Part shown: piece by piece, positions 34,574 to 45,690 of the stretch | Position numbering within the stretch: position 1 is the first letter of the stretch | How the letters are laid out: every line of letters starts with the position of its first letter | From: Syngnathus acus | Lineage: Eukaryota > Chordata > Actinopteri > Syngnathiformes > Syngnathidae | Direction: 5' to 3' | Assembly: GCF_901709675.1 (NCBI RefSeq) | Contig: NC_051106.1 | Coordinates: 617,501-681,500, forward strand | Length of the DNA: 64,000 nt | Program-made: the position numbers and the translations under genes | The notes under the pieces: model-generated | Told to the model about the DNA's origin: nothing | The model's input: only the letters and a program-made list of their open reading frames with translations | Database searches by the model: none

Positions 34574-37270
34574 TCACAGATCCACCCTTTTACAGCGGTA
34601 CAGTGTCCCTTCGATGCCCACCAGGTATGACCTGGGGCCCACCAGCTGTAAGTACACTCCTCTTCGCCACCTGCCCGTTCTGTCCCCAGGCAGGGGCTTC
34701 ATCCTTATGTCCTGTCCAATACACAATTCAGGCAGATCTCTGGCTGATTTGTCATACCAGAGTTTGGCTGTCTGGTGTTTCACTCGCAGCCTGTCTGGGA
34801 CCCCCGCCACCACACTTGGCTCCAAGCGTGTGTCAGCAACCGGGAGTGGCGTTCTCAGTCTGCGAGACATCAGTCTCTGCGCAGGGCTGCTCAGCATGCC
34901 TTCCGTAGGCGTATTCCTCCACTGCAAGATGGCCAGCCAAGGGTCAGTCCCCGCCCTTGCTGCCCTCTTGTACAGGCTCTTGACTATCTTCACGGCTGAC
35001 TCAGCCTTCCCATTCGATTTTGGATACCTGGGAGAGGATTTCACATGGTCAAAGTCCCAGTCTCTTGCAAACCTCCTGAATGTTTCGCAGTCGAACTGGG
35101 CACCACAGTCTGTAATTACCCAGTCAGGCTGACCGTGCCGTGCAAACTGGGCCTTGCACCTCAGCACTGTGGTCTCAGCTGACAGCAACTGCAACTGGGA
35201 GCAACTCTATTTCCCAGAAATCCGAATAATGATCAGCCATGATCAGAAAGTCCTTGCCAGCTTGTGTGAACAGATCCATGCTGAGGATCTGCCATGGTCG
35301 TGTAGGGAGTGCATGCGACATCATCGTCTCCCGCTGCTGTCCGTGTGCATATTCGTTGCAGGCTGAGCACTGGCTCACATAGTCCTTGATCTCACCGTGC
35401 ATGTTGGGCCGGTATAGCGTCTCTGGCCTGTCTGTAACAGGCATCTCCTCCTACATGGCTGGCATGGATGCGTTTCAACATTTCAGCACGCAATGATTTG
35501 GGCACTATGACTCGCTGACTTTTGAAAAGCACTCCATCTTGTGCGCTGATCTCGTCCCTGATTGACCAGTATTCTCTGATTGCCAAGGGAGTGCCCTCCC
35601 GGCGATCTGGCCAACCCCGGAGCACTACCTCTTGCAACAGCCTCCCATCACCCACTGTATGCAGTTTTATCTGTCTCAGCCGCTGGCTGGTGACGTTCAG
35701 ATGCTCAGCCTGATTTATCTGTTCAGCGTCAACTTTGTGCTCTCTGCATGCAGCAAACAGTTTGTTTCGTATATATCGTGCCAGGCCCCTGCTGTGGAGC
35801 CGTGGCTCTACTCAAGGTGTCACTAATGTGCATGTCGGGCCCTGGCTTGTACACCACCTTCAGATTGTAGCCCTGTAGTGTGAGCAGCATGCTCTGGAGT
35901 CATTTGGGCGCTGAGAGGAGTGGCTTGGTGAAACTGGAGATGAGTGGCTTGTGGTCGGTTTCTGCTGTGATCTCCCCCCGCCCATACAAATAGTAATGAA
36001 ATCGCTGACATGCGAACACTATGCTCAGACATTCCTTTTCGATTTGTGCATAGTTCCGCTCCGTCTGAGTAAGTGCCCGCGAAGCAAAGCTTACCGGCTG
36101 ATTCTCCTGCATTAGGCAACAGCCAAGTCCCTTCTGACTCGTGTCACTCTGTATGGTGACTGGCTTGGTCACATCGTAGTATCGCAGGATTGGGGCCGAC
36201 GTGACGAGTCGCTTAATCCCCTCGACTGCTGCGTCTTGTCTAGGCAGCCAATGCCATGGGACATCCTTGTCCAACAATCTCCGTAGTGGCTCACACACCT
36301 CAGAGAGGCATGGCATGAACCTTGCGAGGTAGGTCACAAACCCAATAAATCGCTGCACGGCCTTGGCGTCCTCGGGGTGTGGCATGTCCTGGACCACTCT
36401 GATTTTCTCCGGGTATGCTCTAAGTCCCTCCGCTGACAGGATGTGTCCGTGAAACTTGACCTCTCTGACCCTGAATTTCAGTTTCTTTAAACTCAGTCTC
36501 AGCTTTACCTCCCTGCTCTTTGCATGAGCGCTAACAGCTTTGTATCATGGTCCGGTGTGGCTATTTCATCTGTCCCCCCACACCCCACAATCAATATGTC
36601 ATCTGCTATAGGTTCCACCCCATCTAGCCCTGCCAGTAGCTCATGATGCATTCGCTGGTAAATCTCTGGGGCCACAGACACTCCAAACGGCAGCTTTAAC
36701 CATCGCTTCCTGCCCCACGGCGTCCAGAACGTGGTGGTGTAACTGCTCTCTTTGTCTAATCTGCACTGTAGAAAGGAATCTCTTGCATCTACTAGTGTAA
36801 AGATGCGGGCCCTGGGCAGCTTCAAAGTCAAAAGTCAAAGTCTGCTTTATTGTCAATTTCTTCACATGAAATTCACACACAAAGAAATCGAAATTACGTT
36901 TGTGCAACACATCTTCAGGTGTTGGCATTATGTTGTGGGACCTCTTTAGAGCCTGATTTAATGACTTGGGGTCTATGCAAATTCTCAACTTTTCTGCCTG
37001 CCTGCCAATCACCATGTTGCTAATCCACTCAGTAGGCTCTGACACTGACGTTAGGTGGCCATCTGCCTCATATCTATCTAACTGGGCCTTGACTGCCTCC
37101 CTGAAGGCGACCGGGACATTGCGTGGGGAAGCCTGCACTGGGGGTACATTAATATGTAGCTCAAAATGAACATCCCCTGGGAGTGACTCAACTGGATCGT
37201 TGAAAACATCTGCGTATGTCTGCACAAGGTGCTGCCTGGTTAATGGCTCTGAGCTGCTGTGTCCCACCAT
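34574..37270 (-). pseudogene. pol: Mag-like Pol (RT, RNase H, integrase)
   Basis: RT from 37270 (YADVFNDPVESLPG), with the palm box EPIADDILIVG near 36600. An L2 tail at about 36826-36905 splits the RT after PTPEDVLHK. RNase H around 35900-36300 (IQSDTSQKGLGCCLM, ETDHKPLISSF). Integrase zinc region near 35420 and core with SMDLFTQAG, ITDCGAQF and NGKAES, in which the D-35-E spacing and catalytic Glu are intact. The in-frame TAA at about 37277-37279 separates it from Gag-protease. Several frame changes (36500-36400, 35900-35650, 35450) confirm decay. Confidence 0.9.
36826..36905 (-). mobile_element. 5'-truncated L2 3' end
   Basis: About 80 bp matching the 3' terminus of the L2 copy at 58769 (AAAGTCTGCTTTATTGT and ATCGAAATTACGTTT shared). 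A dead-on-arrival insertion within the Mag-like RT. Confidence 0.85.
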
Positions 37271-37276
37271 AAGAAG

Positions 37277-38488
37277 TTATTCTGGGATGGTGAAGTGCAC
37301 CAAGCCTAGCCGCTCGCTGGTTTCGCCTGACAACAGGGGTCTCTGTCCACTTCTCACTATTTCGAACCGTAGCCTGTGTACTCTTCCTTTCACTACGCAC
37401 TCTGTGCGGAATATGCCCATGGATTGCATGGATTGGCCTGAATACAATACTAGCCTGGTCTGGCGAGGTAGTAGCTTTACCCCAGGGTCAAGTCTCCTCA
37501 TGTCTTTTATGCTCATGACATCACATGTGGCCCCTGAATCTAGCTGGCACCTCTGAAACCCACCATTCATTTTGAATTTAACAAACCATTTCTTCCCTCG
37601 CCCCTGAACTGCCCCTATGCTCTCCGCTGTGTAAATGTGTGCCTCCGTGTCAGACCTGTCCATGTCCTGAGGTACTTCACCGTCTGCTGCGTGTAGCTGT
37701 CTTGTGGCTTGGCCCCTTTTCAGGCAAACTTTAGCAAAATGATTTGCAGTCCCACAGCTCCTGCAGTTTTTTCCAAAGGCTGGGCAAAAATCACGCCCAC
37801 GCTTGTACGTGTTGCCGCAGAATCTGCACGTAGCGCTGTCATATGTGTCCAGGGTCTGATTTCGAATTCTGTCCGGACGCTCCTGCCTGGGCGGGGGACG
37901 TGGCCGCGGGCCATCCATTCTACGCACTGTCTCTGGAGGCCTGTCCTGCGTGATTGCTTGTATCCTCGTGTCTGTCATCTCTGCCGTTCTGCATATATCT
38001 ATGGCCGATGCAAGTGTGAGATCTTTTTGTCTGAGCAGCCGGCGGCGCACACTTTCATCACTCACACCCAGCACCAGTCTGTCTCTGATCAAGTCCTTTT
38101 TGAGTTGTCCAGACTCACATGAAGCAGCTTTCTCCCTCAGTTTTGTTACGAACACATCATTCGGCTCCCCTTCATCTTGCTTGCAGTTTCCAAAAACAAA
38201 TCTCTCGAATATGACGTTTCTAGCTGGTTTGAAGTACTCCTCCAAAGCATCAAGAATAACTTTTACATCCTTCCCTTGGTATGCCGTGAGACCCAAGTTA
38301 TGCTTGTATATGTGACGACATTCATTACCCATTACTCTCCGTAGGGTTGCTGCTTGTACTGGTTGCTCTTTCTCTGATAATCCTGTTGCCAGTAAATAGT
38401 CTTCAAATTCCGCTCTGAAATTGTCACAATTGCTTGCGAAGTCGCCGCTCATCTTCATCTCCTCTGGTGGCGGTATATTCGTTGCCAT
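37277..38488 (-). pseudogene. gag: Mag-like Gag-protease
   Basis: 403 codons, uninterrupted, from MATNIPPPEEMKMSGDF. Capsid-like domain to about residue 190, then two zinc-binding motifs in tandem (CRFCGNTYKRGRDFC and CRSCGTANHFAKVC) at about 225-262, the arrangement seen in Mag-clade Gag. A fused aspartic protease follows, with QLDSGATCDVM near residue 315. The frame ends in TAA where the downstream RT frame simply continues, so this is probably a nonsense change in a single Gag-Pol ORF. Confidence 0.9.
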
Positions 38489-38611
38489 GGTGGTTGCTAT
38501 CGCTAGCCAACCTGGTTGCTAACTGCCGTTTCGCTCGTCTTTGCTTTCTGTCCGTCTGTCCCTCTTCTCCTTCTTTCACTGGCCCCACAGTGAAGCACAG
38601 CGCTAAACTGT

Positions 38612-38638
38612 GGTCGGGTCCAGTCGCTTCTGACACCA
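38612..38638 (-). other. Primer-binding site region of the Mag-like element
   Basis: On the - strand TGGTGTCAGAAGCGAC starts directly at the LTR edge. The first nine bases fit the 3' end of a Leu-type tRNA; the match is partial, so the tRNA identity is uncertain. Confidence 0.6.
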
Positions 38639-38761
38639 TGTTTGTGTGTATATATATGTATGTATTGACAAGAATGAGACCGAGGATGACAGCTGGTGCT
38701 CTGTATTCAACTGCCGCCCGTGCGTCATGATGTCACACAACACAGCATAACATCTCTAACA
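38639..38761 (-). repeat. 5' LTR of the Mag-like element
   Basis: 123 bp, TG...CA ends, near-identical to 33964-34091. On the + strand it ends CATCTCTAACA before the GAGTA duplication. Confidence 0.92.
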
Positions 38762-38766
38762 GAGTA

Positions 38767-39100
38767 TTGTCCAATAAAAATCGCGCTTTTTTTGTCCGAC
38801 CTGGCGTCACCCTTCTGTACACCGAAGGGCAGCTAGGATTGGGTGATACGATGCAACCGTGCATTTCAGCGGTAGAAAAACAGATGGGATGGATTGCAAA
38901 CGTGATCGTATTTTATATTTTGAAAGCTAATTTAACATTTTGATTTCAGTAGGTCTATTTTTTACTTTGATAATATAACAAAATTATTTATGACTTCAAT
39001 TGAGTAAACAAATGTCAGATTTGTCCGCGAGCCAGATGCAGTCACCAAAAGAGCCATATCTGGCTCGCGAGCCATAGGTTCCCGACCCCTGGTCTACAGT
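38767..39100. mobile_element. hAT end fragment and unassigned flank
   Basis: The right part (about 38995-39091) reads AAGAGCCATATCTGGCTCGC...GACCCCTG, the terminal sequence of another hAT family. No matching left end is present. The rest shows nothing recognisable. Confidence 0.55.
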
Positions 39101-39235
39101 AATCCCTCATTTTCCGCTGGGATTACGTTCCGAAAAGAACCCGTGATAGGCGAGATCCGTGAAGTAGAAATCTTTGGGGTTATTTTTACCATTATTATAC
39201 ATGCATGACATTGAGACCAAAGAACAAAAACTGTT
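39101..39235. mobile_element. Mariner-type end fragment (ACAGTAATCCCTC)
   Basis: Starts TACAGTAATCCCTCATTTTCC. The same terminal sequence, as a second fragment, occurs at about 42891-42935. No partner end was found for either. Confidence 0.55.
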
Positions 39236-39244
39236 TTCAGGCTG

Positions 39245-39560
39245 ACTTCTGTGTGAGGTCAAGGCCACTGTGTGAAGTCTGGTCAAGTTAAAAAAGCTTG
39301 TGTCTACTGTGTGAGGTCACGGAAGGTCACTGTGTGGGACCTGGTTAAGTTAAAAGAGCTCTGAGTCTACTGTGTGAGGTCACGGAAGGTCACTGTGTGG
39401 GACCTGGTTAAGTTAAAAGAGCAATGAGTCCACTGTGTGAGGTCGCGAAAGGTCACTGTGTGGGACCTGGTTAAAAGGAAAAAAAAGGCGCTTGTGACCA
39501 CTGTGTGAGGTCACGGATGACCGTGTTAAGTCTGGCTAAATTGAAAGAGCTCTGTGGCCA
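39245..39560. repeat. Minisatellite, about 63-bp unit, five copies
   Basis: GTGTGAGGTC recurs at 39251, 39309, 39372, 39435 and 39503. Each unit also carries a TGGGACCTGGTTAAG-like segment and an AGTTAAAAGAGC-like segment. The two central units are nearly identical and the outer ones diverge. Confidence 0.92.
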
Positions 39561-39847
39561 CTTAATGACGTCAAAATCAAGTACTTTCTTTTGAGATTGC
39601 TGTGGTGATTGTAAGGTCCGATTTTGACCTTGTGGGGTTTATAATTAACCTCTAGCTAATCAACTTACCGTAATTTTCGGACTATAAATCGCACCGGAGT
39701 ATAAGTCGCACCAGCCATAAAATGCCCAAAAAAGTGAAAAAAAACATATATAAGTCGCTCCGGAGTATAAGTCGCATTTTGGGGGGCAATTTATTCGACA
39801 AAATCCAACACCAAGAACAGTCATGAACGAGCAACAACAGGCTAAAC

Positions 39848-41166
39848 CAGGGGTGGGCAAACTTTTTGACTCGCGGGCCGAACTGGGTTCTAAATTTGGA
39901 CCGGAGGGCCGAACCAGGAGCAGATGGACGTAGTGTTTGTGTGAAGTAATATAAGCGACCTGTAAAGGTCATTGCATAAAAGATTTTGGCCTTTATTAGG
40001 TAGTAAAGCATGGATATTCCAAACAAGTTTTTTGAAAACAAATGCATTTATTAACAGCATTAAAAAAAAATCACTAAAAAACTGCTATCAGTGATTCTCA
40101 TAAAATACGACACTATTATTATGAATAACAGTCTCCATCACTTCAGTGCCTGCAGGTCAGATTAATGAAAAATGTTTATTTTATGAGATCACATCAAACA
40201 GCAAACATTCTGACCAAATATATCATCTTGAAGAATCGGTGAAAGCATACATCCAAATAAAGTAATCAAAACGGCAACACGGTGAGTGGTATCTGAACAT
40301 CAGAGCAGAGTTTTAACTCACAAACACCTGGTAACAGAGGTGAGGAAACGGGAAACACTTCCTTAAAGTAAGCCTTAAGAACTTTACAGGTTAAGATTAG
40401 TCGCAAACAGGTGGTGCATCAATGTCCTTGAGCATCCTGCATTGTTTGAAAATGAGAATGGTCGCTAGTTTCAATCCCTGCTATGTGTACAAATCATATT
40501 CAAAATGCATTTTTTTACAACAAACTTGAGAGCCTCCCCTTCATTTTCAGTGGGAACAGTGTTGTTGGTCTCCCTTTTTTGCTAGTGCATCATAGTCTGG
40601 AGTAAAATTTGTTGTGGCAATTCTTAGGAGAGATCCGTTTACCTCGATCTGTGACGGGTTGATGTGGCTGAACGTCACGTCGCGTACGTCGAGCCAAATT
40701 GGCCACTCTTTTAACATTCGGCACTCACTTCTTTTCTTCGGGCCACTCATTTTAATGGAAGGATTCCAGGGGAAGGTTTGTGGGTGGCTTTAGCGTAAAA
40801 CTGTATCTGAAAGCTCAGCGAGCGAATTACAAGAATGCTGTCGTCACAGCCCACGCTCTAAATTCGGGACTGATACAAATAGAGCGCGAGTGCGCCATGT
40901 CCGTACTACTGAGTACGTACGTACACGCACTTGTGAGTGTGCACCGAGCTTTCTGACACGGCTTCCGGTAGTAAATGCGCAGGCGAGCGGTTCCCCATCT
41001 ACTGGGGAAACGCAGTCATTGCAGGCAAAATGACAAAAAAAAAAGTTTAATAATACAATTACCGTTTTTTTCCGTGTATAATGCGCCCCCATGTATAATA
41101 CGCACCCTAAAAATGGCATGTTGATGCTGGAAAAAAGCCTGTACCCATGTATAATACGCACCCAAT

Positions 41167-41201
<35 letters not shown>

Positions 41202-41792
41202 TCCCAATGATCGTCACACACGCAGGGAGGCAATGGGTCCCATTTTTATAGTCTTTGGTATGGTCTTAACTAGGCTGGATGTATTTTTTTTTTGTTGGCG
41301 TTGATTTCTCCGACTGCCCGTAAAGGCACCACCGCGATCAGATGAAAAGAGAGGAAAGTGACGTGCGGACATGTGAAAAAGGCGGCTCTGTATGGGAGAG
41401 ACGTTGAAGAGGAATAAAAACACCCTTGGAAACCAAAACTTGCCCCTCGTCGTGACTCGGAGCCGCAACAAATGTTTCGGATTTGTGTAGGGTACATTGT
41501 GACAGCAAACGAGCAGGTGATCGAGCAAGCGTCTGATACGAGAGCATTGCGTTCGTATGGAGCGTGTTTGAAGTGAACAGCAGAGACGAAAGGAACATGG
41601 CAAAGTGTTGTGAAATAAAATATTACCTGTAATACGCATTTTGTTATTTGCTGATTGTATTAAACTATCACATTCATTGTCAGTCAAGAAGAGAAGAGGA
41701 CTATTATCCCTTCTTTGACGAAATGACCAGAGCACAGTACAAACACACTATTGTCGGTCAGTCCTGTTGTTGGTTTTGTTGTACCATGATTT

Positions 41793-41831
<39 letters not shown>

Positions 41832-41992
41832 AAAAAAAATTTGTATAATGCGCACCCCAGATTTTAGGACAATAAATTAGTTAAATTTTGCGCATTATAC
41901 ACGGAAAAAAACGGTAATTCAGGGTTGGCGGGCCGGATTAAACGGTCCCGTGGGCCGGATGTGGCCCGCGGGCCGTAGTTTGCCCACCCCTG
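39848..41992 (+). mobile_element. hAT deletion derivative, copy A
   Basis: Ends CAGGGGTGGGCAAACT / AGTTTGCCCACCCCTG, 8-bp duplication GGCTAAAC (39840-39847, 41993-42000). Without its inserted 0.9-kb element it is about 1.29 kb and near-identical to copy B at 54305-55593. A 67-codon - strand ORF (40547-40750) begins MSGPKKRSECR, like the start of GTF2IRD2/ZBED-type hAT transposases, and ends with a block resembling their C-terminus (LLRIATTNFTPDYDALAKK). This suggests an internal deletion that joined both ends of the transposase gene. Confidence 0.95.
41062..41914 (-). mobile_element. 0.9-kb TA-flanked transposon, copy 3
   Basis: 853 bp with both terminal repeats and TA duplications at 41060-41061 and 41915-41916. 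The homologous uninterrupted site is at 55516-55517 in hAT copy B, where only one TA is present, which proves the ends and the 2-bp duplication. Confidence 0.97.
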
Positions 41993-42483
41993 GGCTAAAC
42001 GATAGGTATGCTAACGTGACATAAACACAAACTAAGAGCTGAGAACGGCCCTGACGTAAAATTCAGAGTTATTCAAAAAACTATTACATATATAACACGT
42101 TAATAAAACCATCTGTGTCACTCCAATTCATTAAATCCATCAATCGTCCTTTGTCAACAATGCGTGCGCGCCGCTGACGGCTCTTGCACTTCAAAATATT
42201 CCACAGGCCCATATAACGATATATAAATTATATATCAAATAACTATTATATAAGCAATAATGTTATCAAACCATCTGTGCACTCTAAATCATTAAATCCA
42301 TCGATCAAATTCCTCGTCCTTTGTCAACAACGCCGCGCGTGCGTGCGCCCTGACGTCAGCCTCGTCGTTACTCCACAGATCTACTATATAACTATATTGT
42401 AGCGTTAACAAAGTTCAAGGAAAGACGTGGGTTTGGTAAACGGCTCTTTATTTAACAAAACAAACTTACAGGCGTGTGGCGGC

Positions 42484-42760
42484 GTGGACTTCCAGCCACG
42501 GAAATGGAAGAGAGCTCCATAGAATAGGACCGGGCGTGCGTAAAAGCCATGACCGAGCCCCATCCACCGTCCCCGGACAGCCACCCGACCGAGCGCCGGC
42601 CCTCGACTTCCATCCACGGAGGTGAAAGACAGCTCGGTAGAGGACCGGGCGTGCGTAAAAGCATTGTCCGAGCCCCATCCACCGTCCCTGGACAGCCACC
42701 CAGCCGAGCGCCGGCCCCCGACTTCAATCCACGGAAGTGAAAGAGAGCTCCGTCGAGTCA
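42484..42760. repeat. Tandem repeat, about 117-bp unit, 2.3 copies
   Basis: CGACTTCCATCCACGGA-like starts at about 42484, 42602 and 42718, each followed by AAAGA/GAGAGCTC, ACCGGGCGTGCGTAAAAGC and a GAGCCCCATCCACCGTCC block. Open frames across it are repeat artefacts. Confidence 0.9.
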
Positions 42761-42783
42761 ATCTTTGTCCTTTATGTAAACAA

Positions 42784-42873
42784 CGCCGCGTCGCGCTGCT
42801 GACGTCGCGCTGCTGACGTCGCGCTGCTGACCGCGACGTCGCGCTGCTGACCGCGACGTCGCGCTGCTGACGT
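42784..42873. repeat. Short tandem array of GCGCTGCTGACGTC
   Basis: Five or so copies of CGTCGCGCTGCTGAC with alternating CGCGACGTC spacers inside the mariner-type element. Confidence 0.85.
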
Positions 42874-43272
42874 CACTTGAAATTCAAATTACAGTAATCC
42901 CTTGCTCCCTTGCGGTTCGTTTATCGCGGTTTCATTTTTTTTTTTTTTTTTTGAAAACGTTTGAAAAAAAACACATATAAGTCGCTCCTGAGTATAAGTC
43001 GCCCCCCCACCCAAACTATGAAAAAAACGCGACTTATAGTCCGAAAATTACGGTACTGCTGAGTTTTGTTGCTCTGTGGTTGCTCTGGTGGTTGTGAGGT
43101 CATAATTGACCACTGTGTTCGGCCACAAACAAATATTTTATTTGTTTAGTGAAGTTATCATGATGTGAGATTTTGTTTTGACTAAAAAAAAAAAATTATC
43201 GTTACTTTGGTGTAAATTTTGAGTGAAAGACTTGGAGAATAATGTAGGGGAGATTGCAAGTGCAGTCATAAA

Positions 43273-43500
43273 ATGGCGGCGACAGAAGGTGGAACGAGAA
43301 CGCTAGGGGAGAAAATTGATGTTGTTGTGAGATTGTTAAAATTAAATTATCCCCATGAATACCAGAAAACATATGAAGAAAAGTGCCAGATTTGGACACA
43401 GAAATTGTTAGAGTTGGGAGGGCTTGGTCCCCTAGAGGGGGAACTCCCAAATAAGGAGGCCAGAAGGGCCTTTTTAAAGGAGTTAAGAACCAAAGAATAG
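43273..43500 (+). CDS. Unrecognised ORF, part 1 (75 aa, ends in TAG)
   Basis: Begins MAATEGGTRTLGEKIDVVV in a weak context. The predicted product is helical and charged, with no domain I recognise. The TAG at 43498-43500 is followed in the same frame, with no gap, by a long open frame (43501-44170). The pair could be a single gene with a nonsense change or one read through at UAG. A Gag-like role in an unknown retroelement is possible because an N-terminal helical protein precedes a coiled coil, but nothing proves it. Confidence 0.45.
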   Translation: MAATEGGTRTLGEKIDVVVRLLKLNYPHEYQKTYEEKCQIWTQKLLELGGLGPLEGELPNKEARRAFLKELRTKE

Positions 43501-44170
43501 TTGGCTTTAAATGAGATGGTCACTGCAAATCAAGGAGATCGGGGTAAAAAACAAAAGAGGGTCGGAAACATCCAGGATTTGATCAGATTTTGTCGGGATG
43601 TGTTTACACATCCAGCTTTTTGTGAGGGGGATAAAATTGAAAGTGAGCTTGAAGCTTCTGCTCAACAGAGGAAAGGGCAGATAGTTGGTAGAAGTAACCG
43701 TCAAAATATTGCACAGCGTGGCCCTGAGGTGCTGAAGGCCCAGGGTCATTCGCTTGTTGATGTGATGCAGGCACCTGTGATTGACATTAAGCAAGGGACT
43801 TTGACGTGTGAGATAGAAGGCCCAATGACTACGGTGTGGGGCCAAGGGAAATACAAAGATGAGCTGGCCGCCTTATCTGAAACGGTACGCCATCTAAGTG
43901 ACAAAGTGAGAGAGTTGACAAAAGAAAAGGGGTGTGGAAGGCCCTGCATTGGGCTAGATGACAGTGACGATGAGGGACCACATTGTATGGAGCTGGATGC
44001 ACCGTTTGTCGAGGATTTAGTAATGGTCACAGGCAACATAGATTGTGGCGATGATAATACTATTCCTCTCCGAAAAGGAGATATTTACAAAATTGTGGCA
44101 GAAGAAGGTACATCGGATGAGAAAGTGTTTATGGTACAGGATGTCATGCCTCGTCCACAGTTTTGTGATG
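43501..44170 (+). CDS. Unrecognised ORF, part 2, same frame after TAG
   Basis: About 220 codons open after the TAG. Visible features: a basic patch (GDRGKKQKRVG), a helical region, a predicted coiled coil (LAALSETVRHLSDKVRELTKE, trimmed) near 43865-43925, an acidic Cys-containing block (GLDDSDDEGPHCMELD), and a short beta-rich tail (LRKGDIYKIVAEEG) that looks SH3-like. The frame runs into an LTR-like insertion at 44171; the host frame resumes after it. I do not recognise the family. Confidence 0.45.
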
Positions 44171-44556
44171 TGTCATCAGTTCTGTGTTTGTGTGCTCGCC
44201 CCTCCCTTCCTGTGTGCCCTTGATTTAGTGTGATCACACGCACCTGCCTCTCATTACCTGTGTTGTATTTAAGTTCTGTTTGCGTGGCACTCTATGTCGG
44301 AGCATTGCACGAGATGTGTGGACAATGCATGTCTCACTGTCACTCGGTTTGTTTGGTTCCTGTCTTTTGTTTCACGTTTTGGTCGGTTAGACCTGTTAGT
44401 TTGTTGTTTAGCCACGTCAGCTTGCCGAGTCTGTCCTTTTGGTTTTGTTTAGTCACGTCAGTTTGCCGGGTTTGTATTTTGGTTTCCACAATAAACCCTG
44501 GTCCAAGCTGCACTTGGTCGCCTCGCTCCATTACTCCACCCTGAAGCCTGACACAG
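44171..44556 (+). mobile_element. Solo LTR-like insertion
   Basis: Starts TGTCATCAG, contains AATAAACCC (44491) and ends near CTGACACAG. GATG lies on both sides (44167-44170 and 44557-44560), consistent with a 4-bp target duplication. Removing it rejoins a coding frame. No internal region or second LTR is present. Confidence 0.6.
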
Positions 44557-44797
44557 GATGTAATAACAGACGGGATGGGCTGGGCGCCTGCCGATTGTTT
44601 TTTGACATTGAGACAACCAGATAAGACTTATACAGACACCACTAGTACGCCATTAAAACAACAAAAACGTGATAAGGGACGGCCTAGCGCTGGCTTCACT
44701 GCATATCCTTCATCATCCATGAAGCCAAGCATGCCTGATGCCTACAGAAGTGAACCTTCGGTATCTAACACACGTGCATCACAGGTTGTTACTAGAG
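44557..44797 (+). CDS. Unrecognised ORF, part 3, after the LTR-like insertion
   Basis: The frame resumes directly after the insertion and runs about 80 codons (GMGWAPADCFLTLRQPDK; then a Thr/Ser/Lys/Pro-rich low-complexity segment) to the hAT insertion at 44798. Its composition suggests a disordered linker. Likely the same gene as 43273-44170. Confidence 0.4.
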
Positions 44798-44943
44798 CAG
44801 GGGTGGCCAACCAGTCAGAGACTAAGAGCCACATTTTTACTGTGTCATCGCAAAGAGCCACATCATACACATGAGCACACATGAACACCCCCCCACCACC
44901 CCACACACAAACACGCACACACACGCGCACACGCACACGCGCA

Positions 44944-45020
<77 letters not shown>

Positions 45021-45456
45021 CTGCTCAGCCAAATTTATTGTGTGACATTATTATGTCACGCACCAACATGATAATGACAAATTGAGCGTTCAACAAAAAA
45101 CAACTTTAACTCTGTTAAAAACGTCCTGTGTTCATCGTCATATATTCGTTTAGCTGTGCATTTTTTCCTTGCCATTTTGGCAAGCGTCTTGTCAGCTTTT
45201 CTGGACCTAATGGGCCCCCGTAGTCACAGTCGCCATTCATTAAAGAGCCAGCAAAACCAATCGCTCTGTTTGTCCCTCCTCCTTTGCGGGATTTCACCTC
45301 ACGCGCATGCGCGTTTGACCAAAATACCATATTGAACTCAAGCGAAGCAAATACGCACGAAAAATAAACACAAATGTTGATATGAACGTAAAAGAGCCGC
45401 ATGAAACCAGCCAAAGAGCCGCATGCGGCTCGCGAGCCGCGGGTTGGCCACCACTG
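44798..45456 (+). mobile_element. hAT element (CAGGGGTGGCCAACC family)
   Basis: Ends CAGGGGTGGCCAACC / GGTTGGCCACCACTG with imperfect 8-bp flanks TACTAGAG and GTCTATAG (5 of 8 match). It contains a long CA microsatellite. A - strand frame has a KNAQLNEYMTMN-like hAT relic near 45150. Confidence 0.8.
44900..45019. repeat. (CA)n microsatellite
   Basis: About 120 bp, pure CA from about 44950, with CG-containing variants before it. Inside a hAT. Confidence 0.97.
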
Positions 45457-45464
45457 GTCTATAG

Positions 45465-45690
45465 CATAGACGTCTAATAGACGTCTATTAGACGTCTATA
45501 CTATAGACGTCTACGGGATAGACGTCAATTAGACGTCTATTAGACGTCTGGTTAAGACTTTAAAATTTTGAAATATGATCATATTTGCTGTTTTTAATTT
45601 AGACGTCTATTTTAGGTCTATACATAGACCAATTTTAGACATCTAAATTAGGTCTATACAGAGACCAGATGTCTAATAGACGTCTATGGC
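45465..45690. repeat. Array of the palindrome AGACGTCT
   Basis: AGACGTCT or near-copies recur about ten times, separated by AATA/ATTA spacers, with a 100-bp AT-rich middle. Both ends carry ...TAATAGACGTCTAT-type units, so the block is itself inverted-repeat-like and may be a small palindromic transposon. Confidence 0.85.

Larger units (their letters stand above)
33964..38761 (-). mobile_element. Ty3/Gypsy element, Mag-like, with very short LTRs
   Basis: Target duplication GAGTA at 33959-33963 and 38762-38766. LTRs are only 128 bp (33964-34091) and 123 bp (38639-38761). On the - strand a purine-rich tract (AAAAGAGGAGA) precedes the 3' LTR and a TGGTGTCAGAAG primer site follows the 5' LTR. Gag with a doubled zinc knuckle places it near the Mag clade. 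Several frameshifts, one in-frame stop and a small L2 tail insertion make it inactive. Confidence 0.93.
39668..43053 (+). mobile_element. Mariner-type non-autonomous element with nested insertions
   Basis: Terminal inverted repeats CCGTAATTTTCGGACTATAA / TTATAGTCCGAAAATTACGG, with TA duplications at 39666-39667 and 43054-43055. Removing the hAT (39848-41992 plus its duplication) leaves about 1.2 kb. The interior has no transposase but has tandem repeats. It contains repeated AGTATAAGTCGC-type subterminal motifs. Confidence 0.93.

Noticed and set aside
44742-45071. Cys/Val and Thr/His-rich frames
   Set aside because: Translations of the CA microsatellite.
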